Shown in pieces: positions 28,040 through 36,541 of a stretch of DNA of 64,000 nucleotides (position 1 is the stretch's first letter; every line of letters begins with the position of its first letter). The translations under genes were made by a program, and so were the position numbers. The stretch covers positions 1 through 64,000 of the forward strand of contig LRSL01000109.1 of assembly GCA_001563335.1 (NCBI GenBank). The letters run 5' to 3'. The notes beneath the pieces are model-generated. The model worked only from the letters and a program-made list of their open reading frames with translations. It ran no database searches and had not been told where the DNA came from. This stretch comes from Candidatus Thorarchaeota archaeon SMTZ1-45 (GTDB lineage: Archaea > Asgardarchaeota > Thorarchaeia > Thorarchaeales > Thorarchaeaceae).

Positions 28040-28690
28040 ATGAGGAAATCTGAAATCACAGAAAACACACAAACAAAAAGTTTCGAGTCAACAAGACTCG
28101 ATAAAGCAACACTTGGAGGCACTCTTCTCTATATAGGAAGCATTCAATGGTTTTTGGGCTTGCTTCTTGCAGAGGCGTGGTATCCGGGGTACAGTAGTAG
28201 GATTGACTATGTTAGTGATCTAGGAGTTGGACCCACTGCACTGATTTACAATGTGTCAGTGTTTCTCTTGGGACTCTGCATGTTTCTGAGTGCTTATTTC
28301 ATGATGCAGTCAATCGGCGGTAGAGTCCAATCAATTCTTCTTGCCATCTCAGGGATTGGAGCTATGGGAGTAGGAGTATTTCCTTATCCCCTACAACCAT
28401 GGCATAGTATCTTCACCCTTATTGCCATCCTGTTTGGTGCTTTTGCTGCAATATCTTCGTATCAGAAACAAAAACCACCAATCTCCTATATCTCGGTGGT
28501 TCTTGGATTATTCTCCTTAATTGCAGCAATCATATTCTTTCCCTATCTAGGGCTCCCAGTTGGTGCAACTGATACATTTCTAGGAATGGCAAAGGGTTCA
28601 ATGGAACGATGGGCAATCTATCCAATTCTCTCGTGGGCAATTGGACATGGGAGTCACATCGCTCGGACTCAAAGTGATGAATACATCTGA
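28040..28690 (+). CDS. DUF998-like integral membrane protein
   Basis: A 216-residue protein with about six transmembrane helices. The segment YPGYSSRIDYVSDLGVGPTA after the first helix is the hallmark of the DUF998/FRRS1-like family (YS...N.ISDLG pattern), and a conserved FPYPLQPWHSIF segment follows near residue 115. The function of the family is unknown. It is followed within 40 nt by a hairpin and T-run. Confidence 0.75.
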   Translation: MRKSEITENTQTKSFESTRLDKATLGGTLLYIGSIQWFLGLLLAEAWYPGYSSRIDYVSDLGVGPTALIYNVSVFLLGLCMFLSAYFMMQSIGGRVQSILLAISGIGAMGVGVFPYPLQPWHSIFTLIAILFGAFAAISSYQKQKPPISYISVVLGLFSLIAAIIFFPYLGLPVGATDTFLGMAKGSMERWAIYPILSWAIGHGSHIARTQSDEYI

Positions 28691-28729
28691 GTGACAAATC
28701 GATTATATTTGATAAAGAAAAGAAGAGAA

Positions 28730-28761
28730 AGGACGGAGCAAAGCGCAGTCCTCTTTTTTTT
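28730..28761 (+). terminator. Hairpin plus T8 terminator
   Basis: An inverted repeat AGGAC (28730-28734) / GTCCT (28748-28752) with a 13-nt loop is followed directly by eight T residues (28754-28761). It lies 40 nt after the DUF998 gene and before the convergent small gene, where a terminator is expected. Confidence 0.6.
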
Positions 28762-28841
28762 CTAACCAGCTATAGAAAATAACATGTAAACTAGATACAC
28801 CAATCAATTGTCTAGAGTGTTACTTCCTCGTATTCCCTTGA

Positions 28842-29114
28842 CTATTTATGATACCCTGGCATCTTTGCTATCTTGAGTTGAAGCACCAAAGTAGGTCCAG
28901 AAACATCTACGAATAGGATATCAGTTGCATTAAAAATGAGAGCAGTATCTTCACTCTCGTAAACTGCGAATTGGTCATAAGATTCTTTCCATCTTTGAAT
29001 CTTAGATATCTCGCAGATCGTGCTCTCCAATGCTTTGATTCGTACACCTTTCTCACCAAGCTCAGCCTTGGATAAAGCGGCTTTCAGCACTTCAAACTGT
29101 GGATATGAAACCAT
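28842..29114 (-). CDS. Small protein of unknown function
   Basis: A 90-residue soluble protein with an alternating helix/strand pattern. It has a charged helical start (VLKAALSKAELGEKGVRIKALESTI), then YDQFAVYESEDTALIF and DILFVDVSGPTLVLQLKIA, reminiscent of a small roadblock-like or heat-repeat-free alpha/beta domain, but no family is recognised. It begins about 60 nt from the actin terminator and is transcribed in the same direction as actin. Confidence 0.5.
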   Translation of the reverse strand: MVSYPQFEVLKAALSKAELGEKGVRIKALESTICEISKIQRWKESYDQFAVYESEDTALIFNATDILFVDVSGPTLVLQLKIAKMPGYHK

Positions 29115-29176
29115 CTAACCACCAAGTCACTTCACTAACTAATCATAATGAAAGTATTGGTGAAAAGAAAGAGATA

Positions 29177-29204
29177 CGAAGGGGGGCTTTGCAGCCCTCC
29201 TTCG
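29177..29204 (-). terminator. Strong hairpin downstream of actin
   Basis: A 12-pair stem (29177-29188 with 29193-29204, one G-T pair) with a 4-nt loop begins about 15 nt after the actin stop codon. On the minus strand it is followed by a T-rich tract (TATCTCTTTCTTTTC). It is one of the most stable stems in the window and fits a transcription terminator or mRNA 3'-end stabiliser for a highly expressed gene. Confidence 0.65.
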
Positions 29205-29218
29205 GAAACTAAAGCACA

Positions 29219-30358
29219 CTAGATACAGCGGTGAATGACCTCTGGTCCGACTTCCTCGAACTCCTTTCGTGAAACCCACATCTTCTGGAAGGTCTTCAGC
29301 GAACCGAGAATGCTTCCACCAATCCAGACAGAGTACTGTCTCTCTGGAGGAGCAATAATTCGGACCTCGATGTTCTCTGGGACCAGCTCGGTGATCTCCT
29401 TGTGGAGTCTCTCCTTGAGTCCTGGGAACATGGTTGAGCCACCTGAGAGTACGATGTTGGCGTATAGGTCACGCCTCAAGTCGACGTCGCAGGCTTTAAT
29501 CGACTCGACAATGTGGTCGTCGAGTGGCATTGTATCTAGACCAATGGCACTTGGGTTGAAGAACAGTTCGGGTGCTTGGAACCTCTCTGCACCAACAGTG
29601 ATCACCTCACCGTCTGGTAGCATGTAAGGCTTGTCAACACCGGCTTTGTCAGCGACGGTCCTCTCCCTTTCGGGATCGAGGGCTACATAACATAGCTTCT
29701 CCTTGATATCTCTGACAATCTCTTTCTCTGCACCACTCACGAAGGAGTAACCCCTCTGACGGAGGAGTCTGCGCAGATACTCGGTGATGTCCCTACCAGC
29801 AAGGTCAATTCTTCGGATGGCGTGGTTGATTGAGAAACCCTCATAGATTGGTACTATGTGGGTGACACCATCGCCAGAGTCAATGACCAGACCAGTAGTT
29901 CGACCGGATGCATACAATGAGAGTACTGCCTGTGTGGCAACGTACACTGCGGGTACCCCGAAGTTATCAAACATGACTGATGCCATGCGCTCTCTGTTTT
30001 CTCTAGGGTTGAATGGTGCCTCTGTGAGGAGCACCGGGTTCTCACTTGGGTCTACTTTCAGGTCGTTATAGAACGTATAGCTCCATATCTTCTCGATAGC
30101 ATCCCAGTCTTCTACGATTCCGTGAGAGATTGGATAGACCAGACGGAGTACACCACGAAGGTTGATAGCCTCTTCACCAATGTAGTAGTCACGTGTATAG
30201 TGGTCCACGTCAGTCATGATTGACTCGTAGCGTGGATAACCAATCAGTGTAGGCCAGACGCTGCGTGGCTGATCTTCGCCGGCGTAACCGTTCTTGCTCA
30301 AACCAGTACCATTGTCGATGACAATTGGTTTTGCGCCAAGAAACTCGTCTTCAGCCAT
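29219..30358 (-). CDS. Actin (Asgard actin, lokiactin type)
   Basis: Filament-forming ATPase close to eukaryotic actin: 379 residues, compared with 375 in conserved actins. Phosphate 1 is [16 protein letters not shown] near residue 14, phosphate 2 is [16 protein letters not shown] near 155, and the adenosine region is [14 protein letters not shown] near 300. The motifs [34 protein letters not shown] and [14 protein letters not shown] are near-eukaryotic, and the C-terminus (GPEVIHRCI) resembles the actin tail GPSIVHRKCF. Codon use and GC look higher than in neighbours by eye, consistent with high expression. It has its own TATA-like box and a strong terminator. A gelsolin partner is encoded at 10.2 kb. 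Confidence 0.97.
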   Translation of the reverse strand: MAEDEFLGAKPIVIDNGTGLSKNGYAGEDQPRSVWPTLIGYPRYESIMTDVDHYTRDYYIGEEAINLRGVLRLVYPISHGIVEDWDAIEKIWSYTFYNDLKVDPSENPVLLTEAPFNPRENRERMASVMFDNFGVPAVYVATQAVLSLYASGRTTGLVIDSGDGVTHIVPIYEGFSINHAIRRIDLAGRDITEYLRRLLRQRGYSFVSGAEKEIVRDIKEKLCYVALDPERERTVADKAGVDKPYMLPDGEVITVGAERFQAPELFFNPSAIGLDTMPLDDHIVESIKACDVDLRRDLYANIVLSGGSTMFPGLKERLHKEITELVPENIEVRIIAPPERQYSVWIGGSILGSLKTFQKMWVSRKEFEEVGPEVIHRCI

Positions 30359-30464
30359 TTTTTATCGGTCCTCGTTTAATGATTTGTTCGGACAAATCCA
30401 AAGAAAGATTCGTCAAGTTCAGAGCTTTTTGATACTCTGTTCTAACAATTCGTTCATTCAAATT

Positions 30465-30473
30465 CTATTTAAG
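30465..30473 (-). promoter_or_regulatory. TATA-like box of the actin gene
   Basis: On the minus strand the sequence CTTAAATAG lies about 107 nt upstream of the actin ATG. It would place transcription start near 30440 and give a leader of roughly 80 nt. No strong Shine-Dalgarno is seen immediately before the ATG (a GAGGACCGAT stretch is the nearest). The prediction is by motif only. Confidence 0.35.
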
Positions 30474-30633
30474 GGTACGTCCGACAGGTAGGTAAATAAT
30501 TTTAATGTTCATCTATTAGATTCACAATGTATACAATTTATGTATTTTGAGATATATATATCTGGCTATTTATTGCATTATTTTGAGTCAAGAAGCCATT
30601 CTAGTAAAGACTCCAATAATATCTTCGATAAGT

Positions 30634-30643
30634 ATAAAAATAA
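30634..30643 (+). promoter_or_regulatory. TATA-like box of the CARF-like/RNase III-like operon
   Basis: TATAAAAATA lies about 50 nt before the GTG start at 30690. This would put the transcription start near 30668 and leave a leader of about 20 nt with only a weak Shine-Dalgarno sequence. Confidence 0.4.
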
Positions 30644-30689
30644 ACTACATCCAATTACTAGATAATATATCCGCAAATGGTGTGTACTG

Positions 30690-31472
30690 GTGCTTCGAAA
30701 ACCAATAGAAGACATCATCCGTGAAGAGATTAAAACAGTGAGAGCTAGACGAGTCATCCTCGACCATCTTGAAAATGGACTGAAGACAGGCACTGAGCTT
30801 CGTGAAGCAATTAGAAGAGATATGCAATCTCAAGAGGTGAAAAGAAAGGGGAAGACTCTTACAAAGAGAGAGGCAGAGAGAATTGAAGTTACCAGTCCAA
30901 AACTCTACCATAACACTAGCAAGCTTGAAGAGCTTGGAATTATAATTAGTTGGAAACAATCTCAATACCGCCTTTTTGAATTAGACCCACGAGCAATTCA
31001 TCCTGTCCGCAGAGCACTAGGTATTTCAAAACCGTTATTGTATGTTACTTCATTGAGTAGACCTGAAGATCAATGGCCTTTTGTGCAGTGGCTATCCAAT
31101 ACAACGCTTTTCAATCCGAGGAATCTACTAGTCTTTGTTGAAGCTCTGCATTGGAGTCGTGGGGTTTCACGTATAGGCGGCAGATTTGTACCTGATGACG
31201 CATTCCGAACGCTAACGACTGAGTGGATTCAGGTGCCAGATGGCATTACCGGGTCTGATGAAGAGAGAGAGTATGGAAATCTTCAGGAAACCTATGAATT
31301 CATAGAAAATGTAATTCTAAACTACATTCAGAAGTTTAGCATCGTTTTTGACCTCACTTTGGGACCAACCCTCATAACTCTCGCAATGGCTAAACTGGCA
31401 AATGAATACTCAACCACTGCATTCCGTGTTTCAAAATACGATGTGAATGATGCTGAAGTCAGCTATTACTAA
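30690..31472 (+). CDS. Winged-helix protein with CARF-like C-terminal domain
   Basis: Residues 15-105 are a winged helix: VILDHLENGLKTGTELREAI, then a basic insertion, then LYHNTSKLEELGIIISWKQ and a wing ending in RLFELD. From about residue 115 a Rossmann-like domain follows: KPLLYVTSLSRPEDQWPFVQ, NPRNLLVFVEALHWSRG, and a late IVFDLTLGPTLITLAMAKLA. The last resembles the D-x-T-x-G...M..A motif of CARF ligand-binding domains, which sense cyclic oligonucleotides in CRISPR systems. The order is reversed relative to Csa3-type proteins. The start is GTG. It lies 12 nt before an RNase III-like gene. The CARF call is an inference from this pattern. Confidence 0.55.
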   Translation: MLRKPIEDIIREEIKTVRARRVILDHLENGLKTGTELREAIRRDMQSQEVKRKGKTLTKREAERIEVTSPKLYHNTSKLEELGIIISWKQSQYRLFELDPRAIHPVRRALGISKPLLYVTSLSRPEDQWPFVQWLSNTTLFNPRNLLVFVEALHWSRGVSRIGGRFVPDDAFRTLTTEWIQVPDGITGSDEEREYGNLQETYEFIENVILNYIQKFSIVFDLTLGPTLITLAMAKLANEYSTTAFRVSKYDVNDAEVSYY

Positions 31473-31484
31473 GGAAGTGATTCT

Positions 31485-32183
31485 TTGACGCATAGTAATC
31501 CAATTCCTGCACTCTCTTGGAAGCCAATTCAAATTGAGGAGAAAATGAATCTCCTTTTCGATAGAGTTCGGACAACCCAGAGGGTGACTCCTGAAAACAA
31601 TACAAAGCTCCTGACTAAGATAGATAGATGGTTTCAAGATATGGAATACATCCAAAATTGTCTGGAGAAAATAAGAGAGGAGCTTGTTCCAGACTTAGAG
31701 AGAACACTCGGTTTGAATTTTATGAATGATGAACTTGTACAAGTTGCAATGTTTCAACCGAGTACGAAAAATATCTTCATGGAACTGGAAACACAGTATG
31801 GAGGAGATGAGGATAACCCTCTTGGAGAAGAAGGGTTTGCAATGATGACCAATTTGAGCGAGATGGCAAAAGTCATAGCACTAGTAGGTGATGCAGTGAT
31901 ATCATCAGCTGTCATCCAATATCTGTGGAAGCCACATCTTAGTAACGCCGGCCAAATTACTCAGAGAAGGGCGGAAATAGTGAGCAATGAGAGCATGGCC
32001 AAGCTCTGTGACAATTGGAATCTATATAAGTATCGCATTCATTTTGATCCAGACACACCAAGCAAGTCAGAGATTGAACATGACAAGGGAACACTTGTAG
32101 AGGCTATCTATGGTATTATTTACATTGAATATGAATACAAGCGTGTAGTGGGTCTGGTCAAGCATCTAGTCAATATTCAGTGA
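31485..32183 (+). CDS. RNase III-like domain protein
   Basis: Most of the 232-residue protein aligns with an RNase III fold. It shows LERTLGLNFMNDELVQVAMF, then MAKVIALVGDAVISSAVIQYL (signature region, GDAV retained), RAEIVSNESMAKLCDNWNLY, and KGTLVEAIYGIIYIEYEYK. The acidic residues matching E. coli RNase III D45 and E117 are kept, but those matching E38 and D114 are replaced (lysine and threonine by my alignment), so catalysis may be altered. No dsRNA-binding domain follows. RNase III is uncommon in archaea. The start is TTG with GGAAGTGAT upstream. It is coupled to the CARF-like gene and converges with the HD gene, overlapping its end by 14 nt. Confidence 0.6.
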   Translation: MTHSNPIPALSWKPIQIEEKMNLLFDRVRTTQRVTPENNTKLLTKIDRWFQDMEYIQNCLEKIREELVPDLERTLGLNFMNDELVQVAMFQPSTKNIFMELETQYGGDEDNPLGEEGFAMMTNLSEMAKVIALVGDAVISSAVIQYLWKPHLSNAGQITQRRAEIVSNESMAKLCDNWNLYKYRIHFDPDTPSKSEIEHDKGTLVEAIYGIIYIEYEYKRVVGLVKHLVNIQ

Positions 32184-33678
32184 GATCGTACTCGTCTTCT
32201 CGGTGTGTAGGAGCGTCAGTAACAGGGAAGGTATTGTCGAATCGCTTACGCACCTTTTCTGCGATTTTGGAATCAGCATATACACGAACTGATGGAATAG
32301 TGCTTGCTTGTTGTTTCAAGATGTGCATTAGAGGTCGACCTTCCTTAGTTTCGTCAAGACTGACAATATCAAAACCCTTCTCACCACCTACTAACAATGG
32401 GATTTTCCCAAGTGTCTTCTCACCTAGAGGCGGAGAAACTACGTCTATTACAACACTTCCCTCTTCGTCAGAGATTTCATTCTCTGCATCAACTAATTTT
32501 TTGATGTCATGAAGCATATCATGGAACAATTTTTGCGCGGTATTCTCAAATGAGGTTAATGGTCGAGAGAGTACTACTTTGAAGAGTTTGCGATATCTTA
32601 TACGTGCTGCATACTCTCTCACAAAATCAATCTCGGACTCTTCTAGCCATCGGAAAAGGTCCCCATCAGTCATCCGTGTGAAAAGAGCAATACATTCGTT
32701 CTTCGAGAAATCATCTTCTCGCATTCTGAAGTAAGCTGCTTTAGATATCATTGCTTCAGCAAGTTTGACAGCATGATGAAGATAAAGGTCGGAAAACATC
32801 CAGTTCCTACTTAGTATCAGTGCCTCCAGTGAGTGGATTGCTTTCAACATGAAAGCGCGGATGTATTTACCGTTTCGGGTCCTCACAACACGATTGGTTA
32901 ACATAACTCTCTCAGCTGGAAATATTCCGAGTTGAACTCCACTAAAGTGGGCATCTCTGATGAGGTAGTCAGTCTTGTCTATGTCCAGGGGATGATCAAG
33001 AAAATCGGAGAGAAGACCCATGATAGGATTATTTGTGCGTCTCCGAAAAATACTCACAACATCATTTGGTTCGATGTCATTTTGTGTGAGGACATCAGTG
33101 AGACTACTGTTTAGTATAAGATACTCTCCAAGATCAAGGTGATCGAGACCCACCCATGAATTGAGCGCGTACTCGATAGTATGACTAGTAGGAGGGTGCC
33201 CAACGTCGTGTAATAATGCGGCTGCTCTGAATAATTTTTGATGATACTCATCAAGCAGACGTGAGAAGGGTACAAAACATGCGGTATCCAAGTCATCACA
33301 ATAATTTACTACGCGAATTGATTTCTGTGCAAGAAAATTTGTACCTATACAGTGCTCAAACCGAGTATGTGTAGCTCCTGGATAGACAAGGTGAGCAGGT
33401 CCAAGTTGGCGAACATATCTAAGACGAAGCATTTCCCAAGTCGATATGATGTCAAGTTCCCAAGGTTCTAGGAGGACAGCACCATACACGGGATCTTGAA
33501 CAGCTTTCTGTCGTGTGTGTTTCTCGCCCATTCTAATGAAACGGTTGTGCTCTGAAATAGCTTTCTGGATTATCTCCCAGGATTCTCCCTTTTGTCTACG
33601 AGCTGAATCTATCTCAGACTCCCTAATTCCAGTCAAGCGGATGAGCGTAATCATATCGATATTGAGATCATCGGACAT
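32170..33678 (-). CDS. HD-domain phosphohydrolase (SAMHD1/dGTPase-like)
   Basis: Metal-dependent phosphohydrolase. The HD-domain ligands are visible in ATHTRFEHCIG near residue 82, AALLHDVGHPPTSHTIEY near 132 and DKTDYLIRDAHFSGV near 235, the order and spacing of SAMHD1 and archaeal dNTPase-like HD proteins. The N-terminal DPVYGAVLLEPWELDII is the family entry. Length 502. The likely reaction is hydrolysis of deoxynucleoside triphosphates. An HD phosphohydrolase next to a CARF-like/RNase III-like pair may be coincidence, since the genes converge. Confidence 0.85.
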   Translation of the reverse strand: MSDDLNIDMITLIRLTGIRESEIDSARRQKGESWEIIQKAISEHNRFIRMGEKHTRQKAVQDPVYGAVLLEPWELDIISTWEMLRLRYVRQLGPAHLVYPGATHTRFEHCIGTNFLAQKSIRVVNYCDDLDTACFVPFSRLLDEYHQKLFRAAALLHDVGHPPTSHTIEYALNSWVGLDHLDLGEYLILNSSLTDVLTQNDIEPNDVVSIFRRRTNNPIMGLLSDFLDHPLDIDKTDYLIRDAHFSGVQLGIFPAERVMLTNRVVRTRNGKYIRAFMLKAIHSLEALILSRNWMFSDLYLHHAVKLAEAMISKAAYFRMREDDFSKNECIALFTRMTDGDLFRWLEESEIDFVREYAARIRYRKLFKVVLSRPLTSFENTAQKLFHDMLHDIKKLVDAENEISDEEGSVVIDVVSPPLGEKTLGKIPLLVGGEKGFDIVSLDETKEGRPLMHILKQQASTIPSVRVYADSKIAEKVRKRFDNTFPVTDAPTHREDEYDLTEY

Positions 33679-33738
33679 AAGCTAGAAGCCTCATTTGATT
33701 GATTCCGAGCCCGTATTTAAGCCATCACAATTTCGGAA

Positions 33739-34320
33739 CTAACTCAATTCTCTTGACCTCTTCACACGTTCTCGTGCCGCATTGTACTCTAGGGTATTCT
33801 CGGACTCCATTGCCCGGCAGTATTCATTTGGTTGGCAATATCCCCAGCGGCGCATCAAATTACAGGATGTGGATCCTCTCGCTCTGTAAAAGGGAGTATC
33901 AATGAGATTTGTTTTAGTCAGATAGTTTGCTACTGTCTTAATGCTTTTCTTGGCAAAGGCTAGCCGTATACATGGGGGTGCTCTCTCTACTGTCTTCCAT
34001 TTTATCATTTTGAACAGTCGGTACCAGAGAAGACACTTCTTTGCTTCATAAAGTAAATCACATTTTGAACAGGTCTTGCAATGAATTGAGAGTTCGCATA
34101 GTTCATCACGACTCTGTTTTGTGAAACCTGATCCTCTCAGAAGATGGAACTTGATTTGTGTGAACAGTTCAGGAGTAAAAGAACCAAACTCCTCAGCGAA
34201 TTGCCGAAGTTCCTGAGCAACAATTTCTGAACTTGCAGCCCAAAGCGCAACATCAAGCTTAGGATAGTCCATTTGCTCTTTCATAGCAATATTACATTTG
34301 GTAAAGGTGGTCTTAAGCAC
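33739..34320 (-). CDS. Cysteine-rich protein, possibly PriL C-terminal-like Fe-S domain
   Basis: Unrecognised as a whole. The first 100 residues are helical, with a HCKTCSKCDLL cysteine group. The C-terminal part has a PPC motif followed by PFYRARGSTSCNLMRRWGYC and a nearby NEYC. The spacing and context resemble the Fe-S domain of archaeal/eukaryotic primase large subunit (PPC...Y..PSC..M...G.C....C), although the PPC-to-SC interval is shorter than usual. It may bind an Fe-S cluster or zinc and nucleic acid. The start is probably GTG at 34320 or ATG at 34284. Confidence 0.45.
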   Translation of the reverse strand: MLKTTFTKCNIAMKEQMDYPKLDVALWAASSEIVAQELRQFAEEFGSFTPELFTQIKFHLLRGSGFTKQSRDELCELSIHCKTCSKCDLLYEAKKCLLWYRLFKMIKWKTVERAPPCIRLAFAKKSIKTVANYLTKTNLIDTPFYRARGSTSCNLMRRWGYCQPNEYCRAMESENTLEYNAARERVKRSRELS

Positions 34321-34425
34321 ATCAGTTCATAATCTCAGATTTCAATATCTGAGAGATTGACCTTGCTGGAACAAATTTTAATTGTCACGAATTCTCCAGC
34401 TTCTTTAACCTAGAGGACGCCCCAC

Positions 34426-35433
34426 ATGACCAAGCTTGAAGTTATTTCAAAGGTAACCTTCAAAGAGGTCATCACGTCTGTTGAACTTGTCGATTTTTTG
34501 TCTAATGGACGAGCAAACCCAGTTGTTTCTACACTAAACGGGGATGTGATAGTTTATGAAATTGAGAAGAGTGGTGGTGACCAAGTTAATGAAATTGGTC
34601 GTGTTAGTGGACTGCCTCCATTAGCCGCTATGGGGATTGGGGATGTCATTGGAAACGGCACACCAGATTTTGTCATCGGAGGACTAGATAATATACTGCG
34701 AGTCCTTGTGAATATGGATGGTAATCTGAGTGTCGAGGCAGCAACACCACTAGGAAGTCTACCGACTGCTGTGGTTGTACTGAATGTTCTAAGCGATGAT
34801 AGGTCTGAGGTTGTCGTTGCTACTACTGATGGACACCTACGATGCTATGGATGGTATGATGTAGCTTTGGACAAGCTTGCTGATAAGGTCTTAGAGAGAC
34901 CCATTTTCTCGATACAACCAATACATAGCAGAGGGCTTCCATACAGTCGTTTTGTCTTTGGTGATGATACTGGTCATCTATTTGTGTATCAATATGCGGA
35001 TGACAGACTCCATGAAAGAGCAAAAATCAGCGCTGGAGGAGAGATTAGTCTAGTAGCTACAGGAGATATGACTCAGGATGGCAACTCTGAGATTCTGACA
35101 GTGTCTGATGGACGCAATCTTAGTCTGTTTGGTGTAGTGAAAGGAGCCTTGGAGAAGTTTGATTCAGTAAAAGCTCCAAAACCTGTTACTTCAGTCAAGA
35201 TAGGAAAGTTCTGGGACAACGGAATTGGTCAGATAGTTTCAAGCCACTCAAACTCAACGATAACTGTTCTTGGATTTGTGGGAAATAGAATAGTTGAAGA
35301 TACATCACTTAAGACCTCCAAAAAGTCAACCGAGTCGCACATAGCTATTGGGGATATTGATGGCGACTCACGTCCAGAACTTGTTCAAGCTGTTAGCACT
35401 GATCTTTATTTGATAGATGTTCTGGATGAGTGA
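34426..35433 (+). CDS. Cytosolic FG-GAP/VCBS-type beta-propeller
   Basis: The sequence is a series of about seven beta-blade repeats with acidic Ca-binding-like loops of FG-GAP type: GIGDVIGNGTPDFVIGG (around 75), NVLSDDRSEVVVAT (around 120), TGDMTQDGNSEILTV (around 215) and IAIGDIDGDSRPELVQA (around 310). There is no signal peptide or membrane span, so it should be intracellular, unlike most FG-GAP proteins. Possible scaffold role; in eukaryotes related propellers occur in coat and BBS-type proteins, but nothing specific is shown here. The ATG at 34426 has little Shine-Dalgarno. Confidence 0.65.
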   Translation: MTKLEVISKVTFKEVITSVELVDFLSNGRANPVVSTLNGDVIVYEIEKSGGDQVNEIGRVSGLPPLAAMGIGDVIGNGTPDFVIGGLDNILRVLVNMDGNLSVEAATPLGSLPTAVVVLNVLSDDRSEVVVATTDGHLRCYGWYDVALDKLADKVLERPIFSIQPIHSRGLPYSRFVFGDDTGHLFVYQYADDRLHERAKISAGGEISLVATGDMTQDGNSEILTVSDGRNLSLFGVVKGALEKFDSVKAPKPVTSVKIGKFWDNGIGQIVSSHSNSTITVLGFVGNRIVEDTSLKTSKKSTESHIAIGDIDGDSRPELVQAVSTDLYLIDVLDE

Positions 35434-35439
35434 TTCGTT

Positions 35440-35859
35440 CTAATCAAGAGTAGGCTTAAAGACTTCGTCTGGTTGGAGAACTTTCACTGTCTTTAGATTT
35501 GTTTTTGCTTCAATCTTAGGAACTACATTTTCCTCAATCCATGCTTTCACAATCGAGCGAGCATCCTCTATTGTTTCCCCCTCCGCATTCATGTCGAATC
35601 TAATGAAGAGATGATAGGGCTCCCTTTCTGTGAGACCCTTCTTAATCATAGCCCAGAATGCTTTTGATCCTGCAGGAACGTCAATCCTACCCAAAATTTC
35701 AGTCCAAAACTTGCCCTCCATCCGTTTTGAAGTAATTGCTAGGTCTTTCAATTCAGGGAGTTCTTTCAAGGCGCCTAAGACTTTTTCACCTGTTTCTTTT
35801 GTATCAGTAACTTTTTCGAACTCTGCGATGAGGTAATGATCTGCTCTGAAATTGGCCAT
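35440..35859 (-). CDS. Conserved small alpha/beta protein of unknown function
   Basis: A 139-residue soluble protein with a ferredoxin-like alternation of strands and helices (HYLIAEFEKVTDT, GEKVLGALKELPEL, HLFIRFDMNAEGET, IVKAWIEENVVPKI). No family recognised. The ATG at 35859 follows GAGGT at 7-nt spacing. It converges on the propeller gene with a 6-nt gap. Confidence 0.55.
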   Translation of the reverse strand: MANFRADHYLIAEFEKVTDTKETGEKVLGALKELPELKDLAITSKRMEGKFWTEILGRIDVPAGSKAFWAMIKKGLTEREPYHLFIRFDMNAEGETIEDARSIVKAWIEENVVPKIEAKTNLKTVKVLQPDEVFKPTLD

Positions 35860-35929
35860 GATTGAAACCTCAATTCATTGACTCATGGGCGGCCTAATTG
35901 ACTTGACTCTTAAGTATAATGGTCCATAG

Positions 35930-36538
35930 TTAGTCCAACATTTTCTTGTGAGCGAGTTCATCTCGATATTTGTGGATTCTATACATGGCTGTGAGAATAC
36001 CCATCATGCTGACCACCACAAGACCCCAGAGAAGCTGATCGAGAACAGAAAATACTACTAGGGTGAACAATCTCTCGGAACGACCTCCTAGCCCAATGTC
36101 AAGATTAGAAACACCCAAACTTGATGCACGGGAACGTGTATAGCTCGTAAGTAACCAACCAGAGATTGATATGATTACCCAAAGTTCCACATGTAGGCTG
36201 AGAAACAGCGTACCAGAATACTCTACAGCAATGGATCCTAGAATCATAATTTCTGAAGCCTTATCTGTAACTGAGTCTGTAAAAGCACCAATATCAGATG
36301 CAAGATTCCTCTCACGAGCCACAGCACCGTCGACTCCGTCAAATAGGCCTGATAAGAATACAAGAATTCCAAAAACGATAGAGGACCCTGTTAGATTAAG
36401 AGCAATTGCAGCAAGCAGAGCTAGTAATAGACTAAAGTAGGTTACTGTAAGAGGTCGAGTTCCTGCTCTAGCTAGTGGTCGAGCAATCCATAGTACAACG
36501 CCCTTGAAGATACGTCTGACTCTAAAATTGCTGGGCAA
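35930..36538 (-). CDS. CDP-alcohol phosphatidyltransferase
   Basis: Membrane enzyme that exchanges CMP on a CDP-lipid for an alcohol head group. The signature D..DG..AR........G...D...D is complete (from FDGVDGAVARE to GAFTDSVTD, residues about 65-90). About six hydrophobic helices surround it. It resembles archaetidylinositol-phosphate-synthase-type enzymes. The start TTG follows a GGAGG Shine-Dalgarno sequence that lies inside the end of the upstream nucleotidyltransferase gene, so the two are translationally coupled. Coupling to a nucleotidyltransferase suggests a shared head-group pathway (for example CDP- or inositol-phosphate-linked), which is an inference. Confidence 0.88.
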   Translation of the reverse strand: MPSNFRVRRIFKGVVLWIARPLARAGTRPLTVTYFSLLLALLAAIALNLTGSSIVFGILVFLSGLFDGVDGAVARERNLASDIGAFTDSVTDKASEIMILGSIAVEYSGTLFLSLHVELWVIISISGWLLTSYTRSRASSLGVSNLDIGLGGRSERLFTLVVFSVLDQLLWGLVVVSMMGILTAMYRIHKYRDELAHKKMLD

Positions 36539-36541
36539 GTA

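Larger units (their letters stand above)
30359..30689. other. AT-rich divergent intergenic region
   Basis: A 331-nt region between the divergent actin and CARF-like regulator genes. It is strongly A/T-rich in its centre (30490-30680), with several TATA-like runs (GAGATATATATATC near 30549; TATAAAAATA near 30635). It contains no convincing gene or RNA. It must hold both promoters and could hold operator sites for the winged-helix protein encoded at 30690. Confidence 0.6.
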
